Shown one piece after another: positions 49,436-58,486 of a DNA stretch of 64,000 bases (positions are counted from its first letter, which is position 1; the number at the start of each line of letters is the position of its first letter). The DNA is from Arthrobacter sp. 31Y (GTDB lineage Bacteria; Actinomycetota; Actinomycetes; Actinomycetales; Micrococcaceae), in contig NZ_JAFW01000002.1 of the NCBI RefSeq assembly GCF_000526335.1, positions 1-64,000 on the forward strand. Direction: 5' to 3'. Below the pieces are notes generated by a model. The model saw only the letters and a list, made by a program, of their open reading frames with translations. It did not search any database and was not told the origin of the DNA. The translations under genes were made by a program, and so were the position numbers.

Positions 49436-50953
49436 TTAGTCGCCGGAGGGTTCCTTGGGACCGGGGTGTTGAGCCGCTTTTACCGCCGTGGTGGCCCCTG
49501 TGTAGCTATCGCGAGTGGCAGCTATCTGGTGGATTCGTTTCCGGCAGGCATACCACCCACACACCAGCAGTGCACAGAAGATCGAGGTGACAAAGGCGGT
49601 CCACGGCGAGTCGGCAAGGGTCATGATGAGGACGATGACCAGGAATACGAGCGTCGTATAGCCCGTATATGGTGCTCCAAACATCCGGAAAGCAGGACGC
49701 TGAATCCATCCTTTTCGGGACCATCGGAAGAGTTGGAGCTGGCACAGGATGATCGTTCCCCACGTGCTCACCACACCAACTGCGGCAATGCTAAGAACGA
49801 TTTCGAACGCATCCCCTGGAAGTAGGTAGTTCAGCGGAACGCCCAGCAGTGCAACGGCGGCAGTGGCGGCGATCCCACCGTACGGCACACCGCTTCTGCT
49901 CATAAGCAGGGCGAATTTAGGGGCGGAGCCGGCGAAGGCCATGGAGCGCAGGATCCGCCCGGTCGAGTACAGCCCGGCGTTCAGAGACGATAATGCCGCA
50001 GTGAGCACCACGAGGTTCATGATGACATCCACGCCTTGAATCCCGAGGGTACCGAAGAAGGTTACGAAGGGGCTTTCACCCTTGACGTAAGAGGTATAGG
50101 GCAGCAGGAGGCTGAGCAGAGCAACTGAACCAACGTAGAAGATTGCAATACGCCAGACAACAGAGTTGATTGCCTTGGGCATTATTTTTTCTGGGTTCTT
50201 GGTCTCGCCGGCGGCTGTTCCAACCAACTCAATGCCGGAGTAAGCAAAGATCACACCTTGCATCAGCAAGATCATTGGAAGGATACCTGCAGGAAAGAAC
50301 CCTCCGTTGTCTGAGATGAGCTGAATTCCCGTCACGCCGCCTGTTGGTGTTCCAAAAATCACGAAGAAGATGCCGATAACAAGGAACACCAGCAAGGCTC
50401 CGACCTTTATGAAGGCAAACCAGAACTCCATCTCACCGAAGACTTTTACTGAGATCAGGTTGAGCCCCAGCACAAGAACCAAGGCGATCAACGCCCATGC
50501 CCATTGTGGAACAGCTCCTATCCAAGCGACGTACTTGCCGAAGAAGTTCATATACAAAGCAGCTGCTGTGATGTCACCAATAGTGGTTGTCGCCCACATG
50601 ATCCAGTAAAACCAACCTGAAACAAATGCGGCCTTTTCCCCGAAAAACTCCCGCGCATAAGATACAAACGACCCGGAAGAAGGACGATGAAGGACTAGCT
50701 CACCCAACGCCCTCATGATCAAGAACGCGAAGAAGCCGCACAGAGCATAGGCGATAACCAAGGAAGGTCCTGCTGCCGCAAGCCGTCCGCCAGCGCCTAG
50801 AAAGAGGCCCGTTCCAATTGCGCCGCCGATCCCGATCATCTGGATCTGGCGAGACTTTAGACCCTTGTGATAGCCCGCGTCTTCTGCGTGCAAGGCTTGA
50901 TCTGGTGCTGGACTGGATGTGTCTGTATCAGGTCCCGATAAGGAATTCTGCAT
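49436..50953 (-). CDS. APC-family amino-acid permease (GabP/AAT type)
   Basis: Start at ATG 50953 with GGAAGGACACC upstream. The 505-residue protein begins with LKSRQIQMIGIGGAIGTGLFLGAGGRLAAAGPSLVIAYALCGFFAFLIMRALGELVLHRPSSGSFVSYAREFFGEKAAFVSGWFYW, the amino-acid transporter (AAT) family signature, and has twelve membrane segments. It probably imports the amino acid broken down by the downstream enzymes (GABA, D-Ser/Ala or a related compound). First gene of the regulon by position. Confidence 0.9.
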   Translation of the reverse strand: MQNSLSGPDTDTSSPAPDQALHAEDAGYHKGLKSRQIQMIGIGGAIGTGLFLGAGGRLAAAGPSLVIAYALCGFFAFLIMRALGELVLHRPSSGSFVSYAREFFGEKAAFVSGWFYWIMWATTTIGDITAAALYMNFFGKYVAWIGAVPQWAWALIALVLVLGLNLISVKVFGEMEFWFAFIKVGALLVFLVIGIFFVIFGTPTGGVTGIQLISDNGGFFPAGILPMILLMQGVIFAYSGIELVGTAAGETKNPEKIMPKAINSVVWRIAIFYVGSVALLSLLLPYTSYVKGESPFVTFFGTLGIQGVDVIMNLVVLTAALSSLNAGLYSTGRILRSMAFAGSAPKFALLMSRSGVPYGGIAATAAVALLGVPLNYLLPGDAFEIVLSIAAVGVVSTWGTIILCQLQLFRWSRKGWIQRPAFRMFGAPYTGYTTLVFLVIVLIMTLADSPWTAFVTSIFCALLVCGWYACRKRIHQIAATRDSYTGATTAVKAAQHPGPKEPSGD

Positions 50954-51447
50954 AGGTGTCCTTCCAAAGACCGGCCGTTTGCAGGTGAACGCCGGTGGAT
51001 GCGGAGTGCTGGGGGTATCTGATGTCTGCGCTGGACTACTCCACGCCGCGCCATGAAGATCGGTAGCGAGGAACACGTTGGCCTTGGACACAAGATCGCG
51101 CCGTTGTAACCTGGCGCGCACCATTCCAGCGATAACATCAAATTAAGCTCCGCCTCAGAGGGTCAAGTCGACGTTGACCTGATGGGCTGAAAGCGTCGCA
51201 TGCCCAGTGTGCCGCAAGTCACATACTAATGGCGCAACAGTTGCAGAAAAAACAATCATTCGACGCGATCGCGACTTTTCGTAGTCCAAAAGGCCTCGGT
51301 CCGTGGCTGTTTATTGCAGGAACATTCCTGTAGGACCACAACTCCCGAATGGTCAGCAGGGATGGACATCTCTCACACAATTTCGCTCTGGGAACCATCT
51401 TTCCTGGCGCTCTCATAGGTTATTGCGCCCAGGGTTACCCTGAGTCC

Positions 51448-52665
51448 ATGCATATTTACGATCTTCACGCCTCCGGATTGTCGCCAGAAACCATTGTGGT
51501 TGCCGCCGGTCGTCCTGAACGCGCCCACGATGAACCGGTGAACCCTCCCATCGTCCTGTCCTCCACATACTTCGGGACAGGCAGCCTGGGCAACGGAGAT
51601 CGTGGCTACGGACGCTACTCAAACCCCACCTGGGATCCATTTGAGGAGGCCTTGGCCAACCTGGAGGGCGCAAGCCTCCCCGGCCTGCTGTATGCCTCCG
51701 GTCTCGCAGCCGTCAGTTCAGCACTTTCCTTGGTACCTGCAGGCGGTGTGGTGGTCATGCCCTCGCACAGCTACGCAGGTTCGCTGGTCATGGCCACGGA
51801 ACTGGCAGAGAAGGGCTTCCTGGAACTCCGCACGGTGGACATCACTGACACGGACGCGGTGAAGGCCCTGATCAGCCCTACGAATGGCAAGAAGGCAGAC
51901 CTGCTGTGGCTGGAAAGCCCCACCAACCCGATGCTCGGCATCGCCGATATCCGCGCCCTCACCGATGCCGCCCACGCAGTTGACGCCATCGTTGTCACAG
52001 ACAACACCTTCTCCACGCCCTTGGTGCAGCAGCCCCTCAGCCTGGGCTCTGACGTCGTGCTTCACTCGGTGACCAAATACCTGTCCGGACACTCCGACGT
52101 CATCCTCGGGGCTTTGGTGACATCCAACCCGGTACTGCGCGCCACACTCCTGCACCACCGCACCATCCACGGCGGCATCGCCGGCCCGTTCGAGGCCTGG
52201 CTCGCCTTGCGCGGCCTGCGCACCCTCGCCCTGCGCATCCAGCGGTCGCAGGCATCCGCCGCTACGCTCGCCGAACGCCTGAGCACCCACCCCCGCGTCG
52301 AGACCATCCGCTATCCGGGTCTGCCCACGGATCCGGGCCACGAGCGTGCCAAAGACCAGATGAAGGGCTTCGGCTCGATCCTCTGCATCCAAATCGCCGG
52401 CGATCAGCACCGAAGCGGCGCAGAAATTGCCGACGAACTGGTTCGCGCACTTCAACTATGGCTCCCCGCCACGTCCCTGGGCGGGGTGGAATCCTTGATC
52501 GAACGCCGACGCCGGCACACAGCCGAGCCCCTCAGTGTCCCGGAGAACCTGGTCCGCCTGAGTGTCGGAATAGAAAACGTCAAAGACCTCTGGTCAGACC
52601 TTGAGCAAGCACTGATGTCACTGGACACCTCTCGGGAAAGAGCCCCCTTTATTCCGTCGGTGTGA
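51448..52665 (+). CDS. Trans-sulfuration PLP enzyme (Cys/Met metabolism)
   Basis: Start at ATG 51448, giving 405 residues; longer in-frame starts exist. ETIVVAAGRPERAHDEPVNPPIVLSSTYF, GYGRYSNPTWDPFEEALANLEGA, YASGLAAVSSALSLV, LWLESPTNPMLGIADI, VTDNTFSTPLVQQPLSLGSDVVLHSVTKYLSGHSDVILGAL (PLP Lys in SVTKY) and PGHERAKDQMKGFGSIL are characteristic. The family includes cystathionine gamma-synthase, cystathionine gamma-lyase and methionine gamma-lyase; which is not clear by eye. Terminator palindrome overlaps its end. Confidence 0.88.
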   Translation: MHIYDLHASGLSPETIVVAAGRPERAHDEPVNPPIVLSSTYFGTGSLGNGDRGYGRYSNPTWDPFEEALANLEGASLPGLLYASGLAAVSSALSLVPAGGVVVMPSHSYAGSLVMATELAEKGFLELRTVDITDTDAVKALISPTNGKKADLLWLESPTNPMLGIADIRALTDAAHAVDAIVVTDNTFSTPLVQQPLSLGSDVVLHSVTKYLSGHSDVILGALVTSNPVLRATLLHHRTIHGGIAGPFEAWLALRGLRTLALRIQRSQASAATLAERLSTHPRVETIRYPGLPTDPGHERAKDQMKGFGSILCIQIAGDQHRSGAEIADELVRALQLWLPATSLGGVESLIERRRRHTAEPLSVPENLVRLSVGIENVKDLWSDLEQALMSLDTSRERAPFIPSV

Positions 52666-52706
52666 GTCTATCCTCGGTCCGGGACTCACACCGACGGAAC
52701 AAAGGG
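52645..52706 (+). terminator. Long hairpin overlapping the end of the PLP enzyme gene
   Basis: TTCCGTCGGTGTGAGTC (52652-52668) pairs perfectly with GACTCACACCGACGGAA (52683-52699), and outer CCCTTT/AAAGGG bases extend the stem. The stop codon lies in the left arm. Confidence 0.75.
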
Positions 52707-52831
52707 ACTCTCCGTGTGTCCGTAAGCCAGTCCCTAACCGGACTCGGGTCGCTGCCTGGACGATTGGAACCAATTGCACACGAGGAACGTAGGGTAGGAC
52801 CACCCCAGCGCATGCGTGGAATGATGCCAGA

Positions 52832-53617
52832 ATGACACACGAGGGAACCTTAGTTGGAACGGTCCGATCGTTGTACCGCTATCCCATCAAGTCGACCGCC
52901 GGGGAGGCGCTGCGCATAGCCAGAGTGACGGCTGGTGGACTGCAGCACGATCGTAAGTGGGCCGTATACACCGATGATGGAGGCATCGCCAGCGGAAAAC
53001 GTACCCGGCGTTTTCGTCCCGTCCTTGGGCTCATGCAATGGTCCTCCCGAATAGAAGACGGTCACGACATCCCAATACTGGTAAGCCCGGATGGCATTCA
53101 ATATCACGCCGATGACCCCGCGGCCCCGCAGGCGCTGTCCGAGGTGTTGGGCCAGCAGTTGAGATTGCGCCGAGAAACAACAATCAAGCACCACGACGAG
53201 ACACCACTGCATCTGGTGACGACGTCATCCCTGGCAGCGATTGCCGGACTATCGGGACAACCGGTGGACGAGCGCCGATTCCGCGCCAACATCATCATCG
53301 ACACCGGAACCGAACCTGTCTTCCAAGAAGACAATTGGATTGGTGCTGAACTGGTCATTGGTGAGCAGGTACGTGTGCGTCTGGGCCAAGGTATGCCCCG
53401 ATGCCTAATGATCGACCAGTCGCAACGCGGCGTCGCCGTCGAACAGAAAATCCTCAAACTGCTCGGCACGCACCACAATACGAATCTAGGATTGCAGGCA
53501 CACACCAGTCGTCCTGGAAAGGTTCGCATTGGTGACAGAGTCATCCTCCGCCGTCCGGAGGTACCGGCAGCCTCAACTTCGCTGGCTCAAGGCACCTACA
53601 AAGTGCGAACGAGCTAG
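52832..53617 (+). CDS. MOSC-domain protein
   Basis: A 261-residue protein. VRSLYRYPIKSTAGEALRIARVTAGGLQHDRKWAVYTDDG is the MOSC N-terminal domain; DERRFRANIIIDTGTEPVFQEDNWIGAELVIGEQVRVRLGQGMPRCLMIDQ carries the characteristic RFRxNI and the conserved Cys in PRCLMI. Such proteins bind or deliver molybdenum-cofactor sulfur or act on N-hydroxylated compounds. Substrate unknown. Confidence 0.88.
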   Translation: MTHEGTLVGTVRSLYRYPIKSTAGEALRIARVTAGGLQHDRKWAVYTDDGGIASGKRTRRFRPVLGLMQWSSRIEDGHDIPILVSPDGIQYHADDPAAPQALSEVLGQQLRLRRETTIKHHDETPLHLVTTSSLAAIAGLSGQPVDERRFRANIIIDTGTEPVFQEDNWIGAELVIGEQVRVRLGQGMPRCLMIDQSQRGVAVEQKILKLLGTHHNTNLGLQAHTSRPGKVRIGDRVILRRPEVPAASTSLAQGTYKVRTS

Positions 53618-53718
53618 TGAGCGCCCGGCAAAGGATCGGCATACGGGCGGCGTCTGGACGCCGGATGAGTACGCCGTCTTCGAATCGGTTCAAAAAGCGA
53701 AAGTCTTAGGCTGAATGT

Positions 53719-54342
53719 ATGAGCGGTGAGACACAGACAAAACGCCTTTATCTGCGGGCCATGAGAAGCGGAGACGGCGAGCTGCTCTACCCCATATTCA
53801 GTGACCAGCGATTGTGGTGGTACGAACCGTCCAACCGCCACAAAAACCTGCTCCAGACGGAAACCTACGTCGAGCGGGCGGCTGAGCGCTGGAACAGTGA
53901 CGGGCTCAGCTACTGGATCGCGTTCCTTGTCGCGGATCCTTCCGTAGTTGTCGGAAGCGGGGGAGCCCAGCGGCATCGAAGCGGTAGCTGGAATCTCAAC
54001 TACCGCATCGACCCTTCGATGCAGCGCCAGGGTTACGCGACCGAACTCGCCATGGCAGGTATTGCGGCCGCTCACTCAGTCGATCCGATGTCGCCGGTTA
54101 TCGCGTGGATCGACCCAATCAATGCACCTTCCCGAGCAACTGCCATTAAAGCGGGACTGATTTTCGCCGGCACGGGTATCGACAACAGCGACGGTCGTGA
54201 ACGCGCTGCATATGCCGACAGGAAGTTATCATGGAACCGTTATCCCCCGGCTGGACTGAGAGTCTGGAACGGGACATGGCCGACACCGAACGCCTTGCCA
54301 AGACTCAGATTCTCAACGCCACTCAGGAAGCAGAAGCATTGA
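53719..54342 (+). CDS. GNAT-family N-acetyltransferase
   Basis: A 207-residue frame. LYLRAMRSGDGELLYPIFSDQRLWWYEPSNRHKNLLQTETYVERAAERW, then WIAFLVADPSVVVGSGGAQRHRSGSWNLNYRIDPSMQRQGYATELAMAGIAAAHSVDPMSPVIAWIDPINAPSRATAIKAGLIFAGTG, with acetyl-CoA loop RxQGYAxE. The last 50 residues (WNRYPPAGLRVWNG onward) look unlike GNAT and overlap another frame, so the true end may differ. Ser/Thr or ribosomal-protein type acetylation is possible. Confidence 0.78.
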   Translation: MSGETQTKRLYLRAMRSGDGELLYPIFSDQRLWWYEPSNRHKNLLQTETYVERAAERWNSDGLSYWIAFLVADPSVVVGSGGAQRHRSGSWNLNYRIDPSMQRQGYATELAMAGIAAAHSVDPMSPVIAWIDPINAPSRATAIKAGLIFAGTGIDNSDGRERAAYADRKLSWNRYPPAGLRVWNGTWPTPNALPRLRFSTPLRKQKH

Positions 54343-54431
54343 TGAATGACACTGCAACCAAACCTGAACTCCTGCAGCACTGGCGGGACCTCGGCGGCTA
54401 CGAACCGCGTCTGCGTCACAGCGCAAACTAA
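54231..54431 (+). CDS. Small hypothetical protein overlapping the GNAT gene end
   Basis: A 66-residue frame MEPLSPGWTESLERDMADTERLAKTQILNATQEAEALMNDTATKPELLQHWRDLGGYEPRLRHSAN, more protein-like than the overlapping GNAT tail. It starts within the GNAT frame and ends before the next gene pair. No recognised family. Confidence 0.4.
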   Translation: MEPLSPGWTESLERDMADTERLAKTQILNATQEAEALMNDTATKPELLQHWRDLGGYEPRLRHSAN

Positions 54432-54467
54432 CCGAAGGCCGGCAACTACCTACGGGCTTGTTTCCCA

Positions 54468-54698
54468 TTGTCCAAGACCGGCGTTGCCGTCGCACCGTGG
54501 GGGCGGGGCTGGGTTCTTTTCAGCCTTGACGACACACACTGGTTGCGCGGGGCCGGGGCATGGCGGGCGCAGGAACCACGGGCGCGGGAGGTGTTCTCAA
54601 GCGGCAGGGGGATTCACGTCGGGGTACTCCCAGCGATCATCCAAGACCCACCACCCAGCCCACACCAGAAACGACAAGAAGTTTGGGGACTTACATGA
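54468..54698 (+). CDS. Small hypothetical protein, translationally coupled
   Basis: A 76-residue frame starting at TTG 54468 and ending with ATGA overlap at the next gene. It contains VAVAPWGRGWVLFSLDDTHWLRGAGAWRAQEP and IHVGVLPAIIQDPPPSPHQKRQE. The overlap suggests it is real; its family is unknown. Confidence 0.5.
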   Translation: MSKTGVAVAPWGRGWVLFSLDDTHWLRGAGAWRAQEPRAREVFSSGRGIHVGVLPAIIQDPPPSPHQKRQEVWGLT

Positions 54699-55117
54699 CG
54701 TTCAAAGCAGCGCTGGCGCAAATCCGAACCGGGCACCTGATGGTCCGAACGGTCGAGGAATGGGACGCTCTGACGTTCTCTCTCAGCAGCGCGTACCACG
54801 GCAAGGACGATGAACTTATCGACGAGCTGCTGCCGCCCTACCTGCAGTCCTGGCGAACGGTAACCACATATGTCTTGCGGGATACTTTTGATGCGGCCGG
54901 GATCACCGTCACCGCTCCCGAGCATCCGTGGGGAATCGCTACCCTCGCCGCAAACGGCACCACCTGCGAACCACTCCTATGCGAAGCAGAAGACTCCGAT
55001 GAGGGACGAGCTGAAGCCGCCGTCTACGGCGGTCTGCGTCTGCTCCGATTCGAAGAAACCATGAGCGCCTACTCAGCCAGCCTGGGGAAACTGGAACAGA
55101 CAAGCGGTATGGATTAG
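54695..55117 (+). CDS. Hypothetical protein, 140 aa
   Basis: Start at ATG 54695 in the ATGA overlap. MTFKAALAQIRTGHLMVRTVEEWDALTFSLSSAYHGKDDELIDELLPPYLQSWRTVTTYVLRDTFDAAGITV... is a compact, acidic protein with no membrane segment. Family unknown; sits with its coupled neighbour. Confidence 0.6.
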   Translation: MTFKAALAQIRTGHLMVRTVEEWDALTFSLSSAYHGKDDELIDELLPPYLQSWRTVTTYVLRDTFDAAGITVTAPEHPWGIATLAANGTTCEPLLCEAEDSDEGRAEAAVYGGLRLLRFEETMSAYSASLGKLEQTSGMD

Positions 55118-55433
55118 CACCTCAGCGATTCGAGGCTGTGCACGGCCACCGCTCGCCCTGGTGAGGTTGTTCCGGTGGTGACGTGGTGGTTGTGTGCAGG
55201 CGGTCAGTTGGGTCCCGTCGTCCACATGTGTGCGGGAAAAGCCCGAAGGATTTAGCTTTTGCCGTGCCCATGATGCTCCTATGGCAGTCAAATTGCCGGG
55301 GAGGGAGTTCTTAAAGAGGGCGCCTTGTTAGAAGGTGAAATATCCTCGTACTCTCGGCGGAGGCAACATACCAGGTTGCGTTGGGCTTCTACTTCGGCCT
55401 TTTTGACTAGCTGTGCGAGAGCACTCTTCGATG
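55118..55433. other. 316-base gap, no gene seen
   Basis: Short frames only; no ribosome site or recognised motif. Convergent ends of the 140-aa gene and the DUF11-like gene. Confidence 0.5.
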
Positions 55434-55802
55434 CTACTGAGGGAGGACGGCGATCGTGGCGTCGTGTTCGTCGTAGAGGCTTTCGTGGCCGGAGACGGCC
55501 CAGACGCGCATGCTACTGATGAGCGTCCCGCCGTGTGCTGTGTCGTTGAGGGTGACTGTGTAAGAGAACCGACGCTCTGCGCTGTGCCCGGGTTCTAGGC
55601 CTCCGATACTCAGGAACGCAGGGGTCGGCGGCACGGTAAAAGTGAGGTTGTCCAGCCCTTCGTTGGTGAAAGCCCCTGGGACGAGGGTTACGAGTTCAAC
55701 CGGGCGGTTTGTTTCATTGATTACCCACGCGGTGAAGTTGACTTTATCTCCGCAAAGGGCCTGTTCCTTGTCAGCTCCGTAGACAAGCGCAAGGCCGGAC
55801 AT
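55434..55802 (-). CDS. Small beta-sandwich protein (DUF11/DUF916-like), unknown
   Basis: A 122-residue protein with a fine ribosome site (AAAGGAGCCTT before ATG). KVNFTAWVINETNRPVELVTLVPGAFTNEGLDNLTFTVPPTPAFLSIGGLEPGHSAERRFSYTVTLN is the pattern of an Ig-like/DUF11 domain, but no signal peptide or anchor is present. Its start lies 115 bases downstream of the glycosyltransferase stop on the same strand; the two could be an operon. Confidence 0.6.
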   Translation of the reverse strand: MSGLALVYGADKEQALCGDKVNFTAWVINETNRPVELVTLVPGAFTNEGLDNLTFTVPPTPAFLSIGGLEPGHSAERRFSYTVTLNDTAHGGTLISSMRVWAVSGHESLYDEHDATIAVLPQ

Positions 55803-55916
55803 AAGGCTCCTTTCCTGGTGACCCGCATATCGGGCCGGTCCGGTCAGATACGGGTTTGGTGTGTCCTAGTGGACGTTGCGGCTTGTGGTACTTGGCAGCG
55901 TGTGGGTGGCGGTGTG

Positions 55917-58355
55917 TTAGCGCAGTGATATTCGACGCCGGCGATCTGTGCCGCCGCGGAGGTCTCGGTTGAGTCTGCGGTCCCCGTGGTAGAGGATGGA
56001 TTTCCAGTCCACTTCTTCGGCGGTCTTGGGTATCACCGGAGATATTCGCGGTGTCTTTGATTTGGGGGTGACGTAGAGCCAATTGACGGCTCCTAGGACA
56101 ACATCCACCACTGAGTTCCAGATTCCGATGTAGGCCTGGATGCAGATCATGGCGAGTACCGCGTTCAAGGTGGCGAAGGCGACGTTGCCCCAGTTCCCTT
56201 GTTGGGCGTCCCGCCACAGAGTGAGTATTGAGAAGGCCACAATTGCGTACGGTATTAGTACGTAGATTGCTGGGGCTGCTGTCCGGTCTTTGACCTTTGG
56301 TGTACGTACAAAGGGTATTTTGTCCCCGGTGAGACCTTGTTGGAGCGATTTGAGGACTCCGGCGAGGTTGACCGGAAGAAGTATGAGGTTGAATCCGTAG
56401 ATGCGAAAAATATCGCTGAACCGGTGCCCGCAATCACGTAGGTCTGAGCCCATGCAGAGAAAGTACGGCAGGGCAGCGACGAAGACCGCAGGGCTGAGCA
56501 GGCGGCTGTCGTAGGGGTATGCCAGTAAGAAGAGCAACCCGAAGCTGGCCCACGTGATGGAGGCCATGTAGTTCACGCGCAGGAGCACTTCACGGATCAG
56601 GACGCGCTGACGCTGGGCGCGTCGCTGGGCGAGTTGGTTCCACAGCTTGGGAAGGATCAGCAGGCCGCCGTTGGCCCAGCGTCGTCTCTGCACGACCAAG
56701 GAACCGAAATCGGGCGGTGTGGCGCTGTAGCTGAGGCGTTCGGGGTAATTGACCAAGGTCCAGCCGTGGGCGCCGAGGTCGATGCTGGATTCGGTGTCTT
56801 CGATGACGGTTCGGTCTTGGATGTAAGTGCGGATTTCGAAGCCGCCAACAGTCTCTACCTCGACGATGTCCTCAAGGGCCCGCTTCCGGATGATCGCGTT
56901 GGCGCCGACCCAGAAGGTGGCCCCGTAGTAGGACATCCCTTGGTGCAGGATGTGTTGAATGTCTGTTGTTGCGCCGGCGATCCGTTCAATGCGGGTGGGT
57001 GCGCCGCGGAAAGAGGAGTAGGGCGTTTGGGTTACAGCTACTCGCTCGTTTCCGGCGGATTCGAGGAAGTAAACCAGGCGGAGGCAGTAGTCTCTGAGAA
57101 GCAGTGAGTCGGCATCGAGAGTCAGCAGGTAGGTGCTGTCGGGGATCACCAGGTCATCGTCGCGCGGGGTCGTGGAGGGGCGCAGCAGCACATTGTCTGA
57201 TGCGTCTTCTTTCTTCCATCGTTTACCCATGAGGGAGATGTAGGCGTTGAGGTTCATGGCCTTGTTCGCCTCGTGGGAAAGGTTGGAGTAGGCCTTGCGT
57301 TCGAAAGTGTTCATTCTGACGTTGAAAATCCACGTCAGGCGAAGGAACAACTCTTCCATGCGCTCAGGGCTTGGCGCTGTTTTCTGGGCTTTTGCTGCTT
57401 CGAGCGCCAGGAGTACCAAACGAAGCTCACGGGCCAAGCCCATGATAACCAGATCAACGAAAAATTCATCGACGTGGTCGTGGACGGTTTCAGCTTCGGC
57501 CACCGCTTCGAGCCATTCCACTGCTGCCTCGTATTCGGCAATAAGTTGGTCGAGTTCCTGGGCGGAGGAAGCTTTGAGCGGGGAGCTCTGTGGGGAGTTG
57601 TCATAGCGGGCCCGGAAATCAGCCAAGGCCTTGTTAGCCCGTTCTGCCGGGACGGACATCGCGTTTTCTATCTGTGCGCCCAAAGCTCTGGTCAGCTCCA
57701 GTCGATGGATCTTCTCGGGCTCTGTAGGTTTCGGCGGATCATCGAGCAGCAGCACTACCTGCAAATCCGGAAATTCCTGGAGCGCGGCGGACCACAGAGT
57801 GCCGCGAACCACTCCCGGTTCTTCGGCGTAGGACGGGACCAGGACTGTGATGCCGTCAGAGTAGTGGGCGAAGTGGCTGTCCAGTTCGCCGCGGGGCACG
57901 CGGCGGTGTTCTTTGAATCGGTAAAGGGCGCCCTGCCTCGCCATGAGGTACATCAGGGCCGAGAAAGTCAGGAAGGTCACGACGACCAGATAGGAAACTG
58001 ATTCCAGGCCGAAGCGAAAGCCGAGGTTCGGGTTATCGACGAACTGCCGGATGATGGTCGAGACGACGTAATAAATCCATGACGCCACTGTTACGAGTAT
58101 GGCCACCCGGCCGAGAACGATCTTTCGTTGCGAGGGGGTTGGGTGAACAATCGCCAACGGTTCAGATCGGCGTTCGGACCCCCACTGGCGTTTACGTCCT
58201 TTTTCGTCGGGACCGTCGGTGAGTGGTTCGTTTGAGTCGCGCACCACGACGGGCGCTGCGGCCAATTGCTCTGTCAATTTATCCCCATCAGGCTGCAGGC
58301 TAGGCCTTTTTGACCTCACGTCCGGTTGACGTGTCTCATCTATTCCGTGAGTCAC
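55917..58355 (-). CDS. Membrane glycosyltransferase family 2 (cellulose/chitin synthase-like)
   Basis: An 812-residue protein. An N-terminal cytoplasmic region and two membrane segments precede the GT2 domain: GITVLVPSYAEEPGVVRGTLWSAALQEFPDLQVVLLLDDP, TYLLTLDADSLLLRDYCLRL (DxD), VGANAIIRKRAL, DRTVIEDTESSIDLGAHGW (ED), and VVQRRRWANGG (QxxRW). About five further membrane segments follow. The catalytic set D, DxD, ED, QxxRW is intact, so it likely extrudes a beta-glycan. It is divergent from a GH18-type gene, a pairing seen for polysaccharide synthesis and processing. Confidence 0.85.
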   Translation of the reverse strand: MTHGIDETRQPDVRSKRPSLQPDGDKLTEQLAAAPVVVRDSNEPLTDGPDEKGRKRQWGSERRSEPLAIVHPTPSQRKIVLGRVAILVTVASWIYYVVSTIIRQFVDNPNLGFRFGLESVSYLVVVTFLTFSALMYLMARQGALYRFKEHRRVPRGELDSHFAHYSDGITVLVPSYAEEPGVVRGTLWSAALQEFPDLQVVLLLDDPPKPTEPEKIHRLELTRALGAQIENAMSVPAERANKALADFRARYDNSPQSSPLKASSAQELDQLIAEYEAAVEWLEAVAEAETVHDHVDEFFVDLVIMGLARELRLVLLALEAAKAQKTAPSPERMEELFLRLTWIFNVRMNTFERKAYSNLSHEANKAMNLNAYISLMGKRWKKEDASDNVLLRPSTTPRDDDLVIPDSTYLLTLDADSLLLRDYCLRLVYFLESAGNERVAVTQTPYSSFRGAPTRIERIAGATTDIQHILHQGMSYYGATFWVGANAIIRKRALEDIVEVETVGGFEIRTYIQDRTVIEDTESSIDLGAHGWTLVNYPERLSYSATPPDFGSLVVQRRRWANGGLLILPKLWNQLAQRRAQRQRVLIREVLLRVNYMASITWASFGLLFLLAYPYDSRLLSPAVFVAALPYFLCMGSDLRDCGHRFSDIFRIYGFNLILLPVNLAGVLKSLQQGLTGDKIPFVRTPKVKDRTAAPAIYVLIPYAIVAFSILTLWRDAQQGNWGNVAFATLNAVLAMICIQAYIGIWNSVVDVVLGAVNWLYVTPKSKTPRISPVIPKTAEEVDWKSILYHGDRRLNRDLRGGTDRRRRISLR

Positions 58356-58486
58356 GCCGATTGCCCTTATAGTAATCGACGTTGGGTGCTTGTCGTTTCA
58401 AGTTCCAGGTATCGGTTTTAAACTTCATTTCCTCCGTCAATCACTTGCTCGAAATCGTCTTCAGGTCGCCAATCGTTGGGTGTTTC

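Noticed and set aside
49304..49825. A 173-residue plus-strand frame over the amino-acid permease gene
   Set aside because: It is antisense to a strong permease gene and has no ribosome site.
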